Assembly (NCBI RefSeq): GCF_946187725.1
Contig: NZ_CAMHSK010000021.1
Span: 1-43,948, forward strand
Direction: 5' to 3'
Origin: an uncultured Treponema sp.
Lineage (GTDB): Bacteria > Spirochaetota > Spirochaetia > Treponematales > Treponemataceae
Length of the DNA: 43,948 nucleotides
Part shown: positions 15,314-24,637 of the stretch, one piece after another
Layout: each line of letters opens with the position of its first letter
Numbering within the stretch: position 1 is the stretch's first letter
Made by a program: the position numbers and the translations under genes
The notes under the pieces: model-generated
Seen by the model: the letters and a program-made list of their open reading frames with translations, nothing else
Database searches by the model: none
Told to the model about the DNA's origin: nothing

Positions 15314-18300
15314 GTGCCAAACAAATTTTTCACATCTAACTTAAAAACAATCTCTTTTTCAGCAGTTTTCCTTCTATTAGGAAATGCTGCTTTTTCGCGG
15401 GCAAATCAATACAGTGGCGGCGGATTTGCTGCCACAGGTCAAATTGCGAAAGTCGGCTACACTTCAGAGATTTATGATGCCACAAGCGGACTTCCCACTT
15501 CAGATGCAAATTTTGTCCTTGGTGCAAAAAACGGATATGTCTGGATTGGCGGCTACAGCGGAATCATCAGATACAACGGCTCAATTTTTGACAGGCTTCC
15601 GACATCCTTCGGACTTACAAGCGGACGCGGACTTTTTGAAGACTCAAAAGAAAGAATTTGGGTTGCAACAAACGATAACGGTGTAGTCGTTCTTGACGGT
15701 GAAAAAACTCGGCACTACACATACAAAGACGGTCTTCCTTCATCTTCAATAAGAATCTTTTCAGAAGACAACAACGGGAACATTTTTATTGGAACTACGG
15801 CCGGGCTTGCCTACATCGACAAAAGCGGAAAGCTGTATCCTATAAACGATGCGCGGTTAAACAAAGAGCGAATTCTCAAACTTTCATCAGATTACAATGG
15901 AAGGGTCTACGGCCATACCAAAAACGGCAAAATCTTTGTCATCGATGATTGTGAAGTTACAAGAGTCTACACGAGCGAAGAACTTGGCATGGAAAAAATC
16001 ACCACAATCATGTCAGATCCGGCAAATGCGGGCAAACTTTATTTCGGAACCCAGGGCAGCCTGATTTATTACGGTGATTTTGGCAGAGACAGCTCACAGC
16101 TCAAAAAAATCGATGTATCTCCGCTTTCAGACATTCACTGGCTCAGCTATGACTGTGACCGGGTTTGGATTTCATCGGCGACCTCAATCGGTTATCTCGA
16201 CAAAAAAAATCAGTTCCACGAGCTAAAAAACATCCCGATGGACAGCGGCATCGAAATGACGACTTCCGACTATCAAGGGAACATCTGGGTGGCTTCTTCG
16301 ACACAGGGCGTAATGAAAATCGTCACGAACAATTTCGTAAATCTCAGTAAGGAAGCATCGCTCCCATTAGAAACCACGAACGCGACCTGCTTTCACGACG
16401 ACAAACTTTACATCGGTACAGACCACGGACTTAAAATCATAACCAAAGACCATAAAGTCATAAAAAATGAACTGACTGAATACATCGGAACCAGCCGAAT
16501 TCGCTGTATTATCGAAGACAGTCAGAAAAATCTCTGGATTGCGGCTTACACAAACAATCTCGGTCTAGTCTGCTGCACCCCAGAAGGAAAAATCACTTCC
16601 TTTACCAAAAAAGACGGAATGCCAGGCAATCAGATTCGATGCCTCAAAGAATCAAAAAATGGCGCAATCTTGGCGGGAACAACAGTCGGTCTGGGAGTCG
16701 TAAAAGACGGAAAAGTCATAAGGTCAGTCACTACCGAAAATGGTGTCAAAAACGCTGAATTCCTTACGATTGAAGAAGATGATGACGGAAACATTTATGC
16801 CGGTAGCGACGGTGACGGAATCTACATAATCGGTGAAAACAAAATCGAACGAATCGGGCGCGATGAAGGTCTTACAAGCGATGTCGTCATGAGGATTAAA
16901 AAAGACAAGGTTCATGGCGTTTACTGGCTTGTCACCTCCAACTCAATCCAGTACATTCAGAATGGAGCTGTAAAAAATGTAACTTCTTTTCCATATAACA
17001 ACAACTATGACCTTTACATGAACAGTAACGATGAATGTTGGATTCTCTCTTCATACGGCGTTTTCAGGGTAAAAACAACAGATTTGCTTTCAGATTCAGT
17101 AAAAGACTATCGAATCTACACGATTGCGAACGGTCTCCCCTGCTCCATTACAAGCAATTCTTACAGTGCGCTTAATTCTGACGGAACGCTTTATATTTCA
17201 GCACGCGAAGGCGTTGTCCGAGTAAACATAGACCACTATTTTGACCGTGGTTCACAAATCAAGGTCGATTTGAATTCAATTTACTGCGATGACCAGAAGA
17301 TTTCCCCGAATCAGAGCGGCATTTTCGTTCTTCCGGCTTCCAAAGGCCGAATCAAGCTCACACCTTCTGTTATGGATTACTCTATGGCCAATCCGCTGGT
17401 CAGAATCTATCTTGAAGGTTCAAAAGATTCAGGAATTACCGTTCAGCGAAACAATCTTTCTTCACTTGAATACACGGCACTTTCTTACGGAAACTACATT
17501 CTTCACATTCAGATTCTGGACAACGGCAGGACAAGCGTTCTTCTCGATAAAACCTACATGATTTTGAAAAAGCCTCGCCTTTCAGAGCTTTACATTTTCC
17601 GTATGTCGCTTATTGTATTCCTGATTCTTATGGCGGGATTCATCGTATGGCGCGTAATGAAATCTACAGTCATCACCCGTCAATATGAAGTAATCCGTAA
17701 GACAAAAGATGAAGCAGAACGGGCAAATACGGCACGCTCTCGATTCCTTTCAAACATGACCCAGGAAATCTTAAATCCAATCAATACAATCATGGGCATG
17801 AATGAGATGATTTTGCGCGAAGAAACAAAGGGCGTTCCTAAATCGTATTTCATGTCGATTGCAAATTACGCTTTTGATATCAAAACTTCGTCAGATTCTC
17901 TCTTTACGATTGTAAATGACTTGCTCGAAATGACAAAAATTGAATCAGGTAAGTTGCAGCTCGTGCAGCAGGAATACGACATGAGTTCTTTGCTGAAAAA
18001 CATCGTTTCATTCATCCGCGAAAAAACTACCGAAAAAGAGCTCAAATTCGATGTCGTTATCGATGAAATGATTCCAAAGCGGCTTTACGGTGATTTAGGC
18101 AAAATCAAGCAGATTGTTCTGAATCTTCTTTCAAATGCCGTAAAATACACCGAAAAAGGCGGAATCACATTAAAGCTCACCATGGAAAGCAGAACTGACA
18201 ATGTGTGCGGACTTTGCATTTCCGTAAAAGATACGGGTTCAGGTATCAAACAAGAAGAAGTTGAAGCCATTTTTGCAACCTATGAAAACATCGTCGAAGC

Positions 18301-19315
18301 CGAAAACACTGAGCACATGAAGACAGGACTGGGGCTGAACATTTCAAGAAAATTCGCTGAACTTATGGGCGGAGTTCTTGTATGCCAAAGCAATCCCGGC
18401 GAAGGTTCTGAGTTCATTTTCGCATTTGAGCAAAAAATCGTGGATTCATCCCCAATCGGTCAGTTTAATGAACAGGATGAGGCAATTCAAAAAGGACCGT
18501 ACATTCCGCACTTTATCGCACCGGATGCAGATATTCTCGTTGTTGATGACAATTTAATGAATATACATGTCATAAGCAATCTTTTAAAAGCAACAAAGGT
18601 CTTTGTATCAACGGCCTCAAGCTGCGAAGACTGTCTCGTTAAAATCCGAAACAACTCATTTAATATCGTATTCATCAACGAAAATATTTCAGGCATTGAC
18701 GGCGAAGAAACGATTCAAAAGATTCGGGAAATTGCCCCTGAACTTCCAGTCTACGCCCTTATCGAAAATTCATCTTCTGGAGAAGATTTTTACAAATCAA
18801 AGGGATTTGACGGATGCCTTCCGATTCCAGTTGACTACGACTTAATGGAGCTCACCATCATGCGCCAACTTCCGGAAGCAATGATGGACCGACCTACCAA
18901 AAACGATAAAATGGAAGTCATTTCTGAATTTCCAGAAGAAATGCTCTGGATAAAAGAAATTGAAGGAATTTCTGTCCCAGATGGAGTTAAGGCTTCAGGC
19001 GGTATCGGCTCGCTCATTTTCGCATTAAAGCTGTTTTATGAGACAATCAGCGACAACGCAAAAGACATAAATCATGCGTACCAGACCGGCAATTTCAAGG
19101 TTCTGGCGGTCAAACTCAGAATCTTAAAGAATTCCACGATGTTTGTCGGAGCTAAAGATTTGTATGAGCTTGCCCTCAAGCTTGAAGAAGCCTGCAAAAA
19201 AGATGACAGAATCTTTATAGCCGCAAACATAGACAGGCTTTTGCATGAATATACAGCTTTTAACGACAAACTGAGCAGATTCGGTGAAGCTCAAGGAGAT
19301 ACGGCAAATGTATGA
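15314..19315 (+). CDS. propeller-type hybrid sensor kinase homologue lacking all phosphorelay residues
   Basis: The protein has 1333 residues from a GTG with GGAGG 5 nt upstream. An N-terminal signal peptide precedes two-component-regulator propeller repeats (YVWIGGYSGIIRYNG, RIWVATNDNGVVVLDG and more, residues about 40-640). A Y_Y_Y-like beta domain, one membrane helix (about 759-781), a HisKA-like segment, HATPase, a receiver-like and an Hpt-like domain follow. Key residues are changed. The HisKA His is Gln817 (FLSNMTQEILNPIN). The receiver Asp is Asn1122 (IVFINENISGIDG), with Thr to Ile and Lys to Ile at the other sites. The Hpt His is Arg1269 (KLRILKNS). The ATPase boxes (LLSNAVKYT, DTGSGI, GLGLNISRKF) look intact. 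It probably acts as a ligand or ATP-responsive scaffold, not a phosphotransfer enzyme (inference). Confidence 0.88.
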   Translation: MPNKFFTSNLKTISFSAVFLLLGNAAFSRANQYSGGGFAATGQIAKVGYTSEIYDATSGLPTSDANFVLGAKNGYVWIGGYSGIIRYNGSIFDRLPTSFGLTSGRGLFEDSKERIWVATNDNGVVVLDGEKTRHYTYKDGLPSSSIRIFSEDNNGNIFIGTTAGLAYIDKSGKLYPINDARLNKERILKLSSDYNGRVYGHTKNGKIFVIDDCEVTRVYTSEELGMEKITTIMSDPANAGKLYFGTQGSLIYYGDFGRDSSQLKKIDVSPLSDIHWLSYDCDRVWISSATSIGYLDKKNQFHELKNIPMDSGIEMTTSDYQGNIWVASSTQGVMKIVTNNFVNLSKEASLPLETTNATCFHDDKLYIGTDHGLKIITKDHKVIKNELTEYIGTSRIRCIIEDSQKNLWIAAYTNNLGLVCCTPEGKITSFTKKDGMPGNQIRCLKESKNGAILAGTTVGLGVVKDGKVIRSVTTENGVKNAEFLTIEEDDDGNIYAGSDGDGIYIIGENKIERIGRDEGLTSDVVMRIKKDKVHGVYWLVTSNSIQYIQNGAVKNVTSFPYNNNYDLYMNSNDECWILSSYGVFRVKTTDLLSDSVKDYRIYTIANGLPCSITSNSYSALNSDGTLYISAREGVVRVNIDHYFDRGSQIKVDLNSIYCDDQKISPNQSGIFVLPASKGRIKLTPSVMDYSMANPLVRIYLEGSKDSGITVQRNNLSSLEYTALSYGNYILHIQILDNGRTSVLLDKTYMILKKPRLSELYIFRMSLIVFLILMAGFIVWRVMKSTVITRQYEVIRKTKDEAERANTARSRFLSNMTQEILNPINTIMGMNEMILREETKGVPKSYFMSIANYAFDIKTSSDSLFTIVNDLLEMTKIESGKLQLVQQEYDMSSLLKNIVSFIREKTTEKELKFDVVIDEMIPKRLYGDLGKIKQIVLNLLSNAVKYTEKGGITLKLTMESRTDNVCGLCISVKDTGSGIKQEEVEAIFATYENIVEAENTEHMKTGLGLNISRKFAELMGGVLVCQSNPGEGSEFIFAFEQKIVDSSPIGQFNEQDEAIQKGPYIPHFIAPDADILVVDDNLMNIHVISNLLKATKVFVSTASSCEDCLVKIRNNSFNIVFINENISGIDGEETIQKIREIAPELPVYALIENSSSGEDFYKSKGFDGCLPIPVDYDLMELTIMRQLPEAMMDRPTKNDKMEVISEFPEEMLWIKEIEGISVPDGVKASGGIGSLIFALKLFYETISDNAKDINHAYQTGNFKVLAVKLRILKNSTMFVGAKDLYELALKLEEACKKDDRIFIAANIDRLLHEYTAFNDKLSRFGEAQGDTANV

Positions 19316-21665
19316 TTTCATCTACGATAACCAGTTGAATATGATGCTTTTCCTGTGCGCTATAAGTACGACTATGGCGCTCATGCTTTTCATAACACAA
19401 TTTCTCCCCAAAAAGCGCAAATATATTCTTATCGGCATGGAGGTAATTGCTACCATTTTGCTTGGCTTTGACCGTCTTGCATACATTTATTCGGGCGACA
19501 TGACTCCGTTCGGCTATATAATGACAAGGCTCTCAAATTTCGTTGTCTTTTTTATGACTTCCGGCATCGTATTCTGCTTTAATTTGTATGTTGCTGATTT
19601 AATCGGTTCAAGGGCCACGACAGGCTGGATTTCAAAGCGATTACGGTTTGTCACGATTGCCTCTTCCATTGGAATGTTGCTTTCAATTCTCACTGTTTTT
19701 ACAGGACTTTACTATTCTTTCGATGCGCAAAATGTTTACCACAGAGGCCGTTTCTTTTTAATCGCCTACATAATCCCGGTTATCTGCCCAATTGTTCAAT
19801 TTACGGTAATTCACAAGTACAAGAAGCTTTTCAGCCACTTTATTTACATAGCACTTTGCCTTTACATTTTTGTTCCAATCATCGTTGGCATAATTCAGAT
19901 TTTCACCTACGGTCTTTCAATCGTAAACATGGCGATGATTTTAGTTTCTGTCTCCCTGTACATTTTCACCTACCTCGACATCAATGATGAAGTACAGAAA
20001 GCACATAACATGGAAATGGAAATCCTTCAAAAAGAGCAAAAGAGCATGAAGAGCCTGTTCTCGCAGACCGCCATTGCTTTTTCTGAAGCCCTTGAAAAAC
20101 GCAGTGACCTTCTAAAGGGAAATTCTCAAAGAACAGCACAAGTTGCATTGAAAATTGCAAAAAAATGCGGAAAATCAGACGAAATATGCCGCGAAGCCTA
20201 CAACACGGCACTTTTTCACAATGCAGGAATTTGTACCATTCCAGACAGCCTTCTTTGCCGCGAAGAAAATCTTACCGAAGCCGAAGAAAAGCTGATTAAA
20301 AATCTCCCGCAGGAAGGAGCCGAAATTCTTTCAAACATAGAGGCCGTTCCGTATTTGAGCCAGAATTTGCGTCATCTTCATGAACGATATGACGGAAAAG
20401 GCCTGCCAGAAAGGCTTAAAGGTGAAGAAATCCCCGAAGCCGCAAGAATCGTTGCTGTTGCAGAAGAATATGTTGCCGTTACAAGCAGAAATAAATCACG
20501 AAATCCGGTTCCAAAAGCACTTGTCCGCGAAGAATTCGTTAAGGAAGCAGGATTACGCTTTGACCCCAATTTTTCAATGGCAATGGTCCATTTGATGGAT
20601 ATCGAAAGCAACGAACAGACTGATAATTACACAGAATTTCTTGAATCTGAGCTTTCATGTAGAGAGTACCGTGAGCATGTTTCGTCAGGTTTCGAAGTCT
20701 TAAAGAATTTCACGGAAGTCAGCTTCAATTTTGCTTCGACCGCACAAGAAAATGAATTTTCCGCTCCGTCAATCATCATTTATGATTCATTTGACCGAAA
20801 AGTGCACAAAACCCAAAAATCGATTGATACATATCATTACCTTGAATATGGAGAAGTCTGGTTTGACGGCCATACAATTTCCACGAGCGCACGGAATATT
20901 GAATCCAAGGTTTCAGAAAAAGAAACTCCAGACAGCGAAGACTCTGCCTACACTTTAAGTGTTGCACGCTATGGAGACCACCTTTTGCTTAAAACCGAAA
21001 GTCCGACCAAAAAAGCACAAGTGATTGTCGCACTCCCGGATGTCTCAAAATCAGCATACATCGCCTTGAGCGCAGAAAACGGCCAGCTCAGCGATATAAA
21101 AATCACTCACAAAGACGAAAAGCTGAATGAAGAATCAATTCCACGGATTGCAGAGCAAATTTCTTACATAAATCACATTGAATCCGATCTTCCGAATTTG
21201 CAGATAAACGGCCCGCGTTCATCATACACGGAAGGTGTCAAAATCGAAGACCGAATGAAGCTCAGTTTCCATACGATGAGTCTTCCAGAAGCAAATCTTG
21301 TCTGGCACTGCCCATACATCGTAATTTACCATTCTAAGGACGGCAAAATCGATGGCGAAGATTACCGTGAATATGCTTTCATCAAGCTGAACGGTGAAGA
21401 TAACGGCTCAAATGAATTTGCGGTCAACACTTTCCAGATGAAGCGAAATGAATCTTTTGTAAGCTGGAACAAGTGGAAAGAAGAAAACAAAAAAGGTCTG
21501 GAGTGCAGGATTGATTTCTCCAAAAAAGGCAATACAATCACCCTAAGCACCGAAAACCTTGGAATTTCAATCAAAAATACCTGTAAAATCTTTGAAAATA
21601 AAGAAGATATTTACGCCGCACTGACTGGCGATCAATGTGCGATTACAGACATCCGCATTCTTTAA
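19308..21665 (+). CDS. 7TM protein with degenerate HD-GYP domain and duplicated C-terminal beta domain
   Basis: The protein has 785 residues from the ATG at 19308, preceded by AAGGAG and overlapping the upstream stop by 8 nt, so it is translationally coupled. Seven membrane helices fill residues 5-230. A coiled linker leads to an HD-GYP-like domain (about 250-420) whose metal ligands are lost: GNSQRTAQ where HSxR is expected, HN at 304-305 for HD, KNLPQEG for the third His, LH at 357-358 for HH, GLP for GYP, and AEEYVAV for ADVFDAL. Residues about 463-605 and 649-785 look like two diverged copies of one beta-rich domain: both contain a P-I-I/V-I-Y motif and end YIALSAENGQLSDIKI or IYAALTGDQCAITDIRI. 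With seven helices the C-terminus should be cytoplasmic. It is probably a non-catalytic sensor that partners the preceding two proteins (inference). Confidence 0.82.
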   Translation: MYDFIYDNQLNMMLFLCAISTTMALMLFITQFLPKKRKYILIGMEVIATILLGFDRLAYIYSGDMTPFGYIMTRLSNFVVFFMTSGIVFCFNLYVADLIGSRATTGWISKRLRFVTIASSIGMLLSILTVFTGLYYSFDAQNVYHRGRFFLIAYIIPVICPIVQFTVIHKYKKLFSHFIYIALCLYIFVPIIVGIIQIFTYGLSIVNMAMILVSVSLYIFTYLDINDEVQKAHNMEMEILQKEQKSMKSLFSQTAIAFSEALEKRSDLLKGNSQRTAQVALKIAKKCGKSDEICREAYNTALFHNAGICTIPDSLLCREENLTEAEEKLIKNLPQEGAEILSNIEAVPYLSQNLRHLHERYDGKGLPERLKGEEIPEAARIVAVAEEYVAVTSRNKSRNPVPKALVREEFVKEAGLRFDPNFSMAMVHLMDIESNEQTDNYTEFLESELSCREYREHVSSGFEVLKNFTEVSFNFASTAQENEFSAPSIIIYDSFDRKVHKTQKSIDTYHYLEYGEVWFDGHTISTSARNIESKVSEKETPDSEDSAYTLSVARYGDHLLLKTESPTKKAQVIVALPDVSKSAYIALSAENGQLSDIKITHKDEKLNEESIPRIAEQISYINHIESDLPNLQINGPRSSYTEGVKIEDRMKLSFHTMSLPEANLVWHCPYIVIYHSKDGKIDGEDYREYAFIKLNGEDNGSNEFAVNTFQMKRNESFVSWNKWKEENKKGLECRIDFSKKGNTITLSTENLGISIKNTCKIFENKEDIYAALTGDQCAITDIRIL

Positions 21666-21683
21666 TAAAAGGGCGGTCTGTGC

Positions 21684-21689
21684 TAATAT
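21684..21689 (+). promoter_or_regulatory. possible -10 box, leaderless start
   Basis: TAATAT is followed by 6 nt and the ATG at 21696. The matching -35 (TTTAAT at 21661) is poor. Confidence 0.3.
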
Positions 21690-21695
21690 GATTTC

Positions 21696-22520
21696 ATGAA
21701 ATTTCCGAGATTTTTTTCAATTTTCACGCTTTTCTTTTTTGCTGCGAGTTTTTCATATTCTCTCGGCAAAAAAGACAAAGAAAACGAATCTGAGCAAAGT
21801 TCAAAACAAGAAAAAACTGAAGTTCAAAATGATTTTATCAAAATTGACATGCTTCTCGACAGCAAATCGCCGAATCCAAAAAATTACTTAAAATGGAAAA
21901 ACAGTTCTGCCTCATACGACGATTATTTTGATACGATTTCGGGGGCATCAAAAGTCCACAGCACTAAATATCTTAGGGAAGTAACGCTTGATTCAAGTAC
22001 AAAATCACTAAAAATCCCAAAAGGTCTCCGCTCGCTATGCCTGTTTTCCGTTGCAAATCCAGAATCGCTCAAAAATGACAATTTTCTCATAACACAGCAG
22101 GGCAAAAAGCTCACGATTACATTTTCTCACCGCCAGATTGATTACAAAATCGAAAGCGATGAAGAAGGATTCCTCAATGTTCCGGACGGATTTTTCATAA
22201 AGCTGCCTCCAAAAGCAGAAGAAAATGCAAAGGCCGAAAAATCTGAAGAAAAGCCCAAAACAGAAGAAAAAACTGCCGCAATGCCAGAAAGTGAAAAAAA
22301 GAGCGAAGACATAAATAAAGATACTGAAAAAGCAGAAAACACAGAAATAACAGAAAAAACTGAACCAGAACCAAGCGACGGATTTCAGAAAGACATTCCG
22401 CCATCTTCAATTGCAGCAATTTATGAAGGAAAATTAAAGGCAAATCTGAGCCCGGAAGGAATTTTCACGCTAACAGGAAAAATAAAACAAAAACAATTAG
22501 TAATTAGAAATGTGCAATGA
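21696..22520 (+). CDS. exported protein with Glu/Lys-rich linker, function unknown
   Basis: The 274-residue protein begins with a signal peptide (FFSIFTLFFFAASFSYSLG) without a lipobox Cys, so it is probably periplasmic or released. Residues about 50-160 form a mixed alpha/beta region I do not recognise. Residues about 170-235 are a low-complexity stretch of E, K, T and A, and the last 40 residues look like a small beta domain (IYEGKLKANLSPEGIFTLTG). No Shine-Dalgarno is present, and TAATAT lies 6 nt before the ATG. It follows the degenerate HD-GYP gene by 30 nt and may be read from the same transcript or from its own start. The inverted repeat at 22500-22588 follows. Confidence 0.75.
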   Translation: MKFPRFFSIFTLFFFAASFSYSLGKKDKENESEQSSKQEKTEVQNDFIKIDMLLDSKSPNPKNYLKWKNSSASYDDYFDTISGASKVHSTKYLREVTLDSSTKSLKIPKGLRSLCLFSVANPESLKNDNFLITQQGKKLTITFSHRQIDYKIESDEEGFLNVPDGFFIKLPPKAEENAKAEKSEEKPKTEEKTAAMPESEKKSEDINKDTEKAENTEITEKTEPEPSDGFQKDIPPSSIAAIYEGKLKANLSPEGIFTLTGKIKQKQLVIRNVQ

Positions 22521-22588
22521 GAAATTAAGGACGAGCAAAGCGATGTCCAGAAATAATTTCTCATTGCTAATTACACATTGCTAATTAA
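22500..22588. repeat. inverted repeat with AATTAGCAAT-type units, terminator for convergent genes
   Basis: GCAATGAGAAATTA (22514-22527) pairs with TAATTTCTCATTGC (22554-22567), and an inner GGAC/GTCC stem sits in the loop. The right flank repeats the unit TTAGCAAT in antisense (TTACACATTGCTAATTAA). T-rich DNA follows on the minus strand. A tandem form of the same unit is at 37916-37965. Confidence 0.65.
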
Positions 22589-23785
22589 CTACAGTTTTGC
22601 AGCGATTGCATCAATAAATTGCCAGCTGTCAACAACTTCTTTAGCAGGCGGGTTTGCAAGCCGTGCCAAATCACCAGTCATTGTGCCCTCTTCGATTGTA
22701 TCAAGAGTGGCTTTTTCGAGCTTTTTAGCGAAATCAGCAAGTTCCGGTGTGCCGTCAAGTTCTGCGCGCTTTGAAAGTGCACCAGTCCATGCAAAAATCA
22801 ATGCGACCGGGTTTGTTGAAGTCTTTTCGCCCTTCTGGTAGCGATAGTAGTGCTTCTGAACTGTGCCGTGGCTTGCTTCGTATTCGTATTTTCCATCAGG
22901 ACTTACGAGAACGCTTGTCATCATTGCAAGAGAACCGCAAGCAGAGGCAATCATGTCGCTCATAACATCGCCGTCGTAGTTCTTGCATGCCCAAAGGATT
23001 CCGCCTTCGCTCTTCATGATTCGGGCAACTGCGTCATCAATCAATGTGTAGAAATATTCGATTCCAGCTTTTTCAAATTTTTCTTTATATTCAGCATCAA
23101 AAATGCGCTGGAAGATTTCTTTGAAATTGCCATCGTATGTCTTAGAAATTGTGTCTTTTGTGCCGAACCATACGCTGATTTTCTGGTCGAGTGCGTATGT
23201 GAAGCAGCAGCGGGCAAAACTTTCGATTGATTTGTCGAGGTTGTGAATTCCCTGAATGATTCCAGGACCTTTCATTTCCATGATTGTTTTGCGGATTTCT
23301 TTGCCGTCTTCGCCTGTGAAGACAAGTTCTGCCTTACCTGCGCAAGGAGTTTTAATCTCGCAGTTTTTGTAAACATCACCGTAAGCGTGTCGTCCGAGAA
23401 CGATTGGCTTTTTCCAGCTTGTTACATTGCAAGCTACATTTTTAACGAAGATTGGAGCACGGAAAACTGTACCGTCAAGCTCACCACGGATGATTCCGTT
23501 CGGGCTCGGAGTGAGCTGTTTAAGATTGTATTCTTTTACACGGGCAGCGTTCGAAGTGATTGTGGCACATTTTACGCCAACGCCAAGACGCTTGATGGCT
23601 TCAGCACTTTCATAAGTAACTTTGTCATCTGTATCGTCACGATGCTTCAAGCCCAAATCATAATATTCGGTCTTTAAATCAACAAACGGTTCAAGAAGCT
23701 TTTCCTTGATGACCGCCCACAAAACTCTAGTCATTTCATCACCATCAAGTTCGGCGATTGCGTTTTTCATCTGAATCTTTGCCAT
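22589..23785 (-). CDS. icd: NADP-dependent isocitrate dehydrogenase (homodimeric, eukaryote-like type)
   Basis: This 398-residue cytoplasmic enzyme converts isocitrate to 2-oxoglutarate and CO2 with NADP+. It supplies glutamate precursor and NADPH. Motifs include the opening [10 protein letters not shown], the substrate loop [19 protein letters not shown], the metal-binding YDGDVMSD, and the NADP region [10 protein letters not shown] followed by [13 protein letters not shown]. These fit the subfamily II enzymes of eukaryotes and some bacteria, not the E. coli-type Icd. No aconitase or citrate synthase gene is adjacent. There is no Shine-Dalgarno. A promoter with its -10 9 nt before the ATG suggests an almost leaderless mRNA. 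The gene diverges from the two-component operon at 23918. Confidence 0.95.
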   Translation of the reverse strand: MAKIQMKNAIAELDGDEMTRVLWAVIKEKLLEPFVDLKTEYYDLGLKHRDDTDDKVTYESAEAIKRLGVGVKCATITSNAARVKEYNLKQLTPSPNGIIRGELDGTVFRAPIFVKNVACNVTSWKKPIVLGRHAYGDVYKNCEIKTPCAGKAELVFTGEDGKEIRKTIMEMKGPGIIQGIHNLDKSIESFARCCFTYALDQKISVWFGTKDTISKTYDGNFKEIFQRIFDAEYKEKFEKAGIEYFYTLIDDAVARIMKSEGGILWACKNYDGDVMSDMIASACGSLAMMTSVLVSPDGKYEYEASHGTVQKHYYRYQKGEKTSTNPVALIFAWTGALSKRAELDGTPELADFAKKLEKATLDTIEEGTMTGDLARLANPPAKEVVDSWQFIDAIAAKL

Positions 23786-23794
23786 AATAACGAT

Positions 23795-23823
23795 AGTATA
23801 TAGAAAAAAATCTGTTCCTACAA
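23795..23823 (-). promoter_or_regulatory. candidate promoter of icd
   Basis: On the minus strand TTGTAG (23818-23823), a 17-nt spacer and TATACT (23795-23800), 9 nt before the ATG at 23785. Confidence 0.55.
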
Positions 23824-23917
23824 GACGAAAATTTCAGTTTAAATTCAATAAATTTTAAGACTTTCTAAGGAAGGTCGTGTTATGCTTTTAATAACACAAA
23901 AGCGGCAGGAGGAAACT

Positions 23918-24598
23918 ATGCGCGTATTATTGGTTGAAGATGAAGAAGGTCTCTCACAGGCTCTGGTTGAAATTTTCAAAAAGAACAGAATCAGCATTGA
24001 TGCAGTTCTGGACGGAAAAGAAGGCCTAAAATATGCCGAAAACGGAATCTACGATGTACTTGTTCTCGACATAATGCTTCCAGGAATCGATGGTATCACA
24101 ATTCTAAAAAAACTTCGCGAAAATCACAATAATGTTCCTGTAATTTTCCTTACCGCAAAGGATGATGTTTCCGACAAAATCACTGGTCTTGATGCAGGTG
24201 CTGATGATTACCTCACAAAGCCATTTTCAAGCGATGAGCTTCTTGCACGAGTCAGGGCTCTTTCACGCCGCAAAGGTGAAATCAAAGAAGATGCGGTCAC
24301 ATTTGGCGACCTCACCCTCAACAAAAAGAACTGCGAACTTCAGTCAGCAAAAGGCGAGGCTATCAAGCTCTCCCTTAAAGAATATCAGATTCTTGACCTG
24401 CTTTTCGAAAATCCACACCAGATTATCACAAAAGAGCAGTTAATCGAAAAAATCTGGGGCGGGGACTCAAATGCCGAATACAATAATGTTGAAGTTTATA
24501 TCTCTTTCATCCGAAAAAAGATAGAAAACCTCAAAGTCGGCATAAGAATCCGCACTGCACGAGGAATCGGCTATTCGCTAGAGGATGAAACGCGATAA
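23918..24598 (+). CDS. OmpR/PhoB-family response regulator
   Basis: The protein has 226 residues from the ATG at 23918, chosen for AGGAGGA 4 nt upstream; the longer frame from 23882 lacks this. The receiver domain is complete: acidic pair in LLVEDEEG, phospho-acceptor Asp51 (VLDIMLPGIDG), Thr in FLTAKDD, and Lys101 (DYLTKPF). A winged-helix DNA-binding domain follows (ELQSAKGEAIKLSLKEYQIL, then LIEKIWGG and VEVYISFIRKKI, ending IRTARGIGYSLE). It should be phosphorylated by the kinase at 24638, which starts 39 nt downstream, and should regulate transcription. sufU is the third gene of the unit. Confidence 0.93.
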   Translation: MRVLLVEDEEGLSQALVEIFKKNRISIDAVLDGKEGLKYAENGIYDVLVLDIMLPGIDGITILKKLRENHNNVPVIFLTAKDDVSDKITGLDAGADDYLTKPFSSDELLARVRALSRRKGEIKEDAVTFGDLTLNKKNCELQSAKGEAIKLSLKEYQILDLLFENPHQIITKEQLIEKIWGGDSNAEYNNVEVYISFIRKKIENLKVGIRIRTARGIGYSLEDETR

Positions 24599-24637
24599 GC
24601 GCATAAAACTTGGCAAGCCTAAACGGGAACAAAAAAA

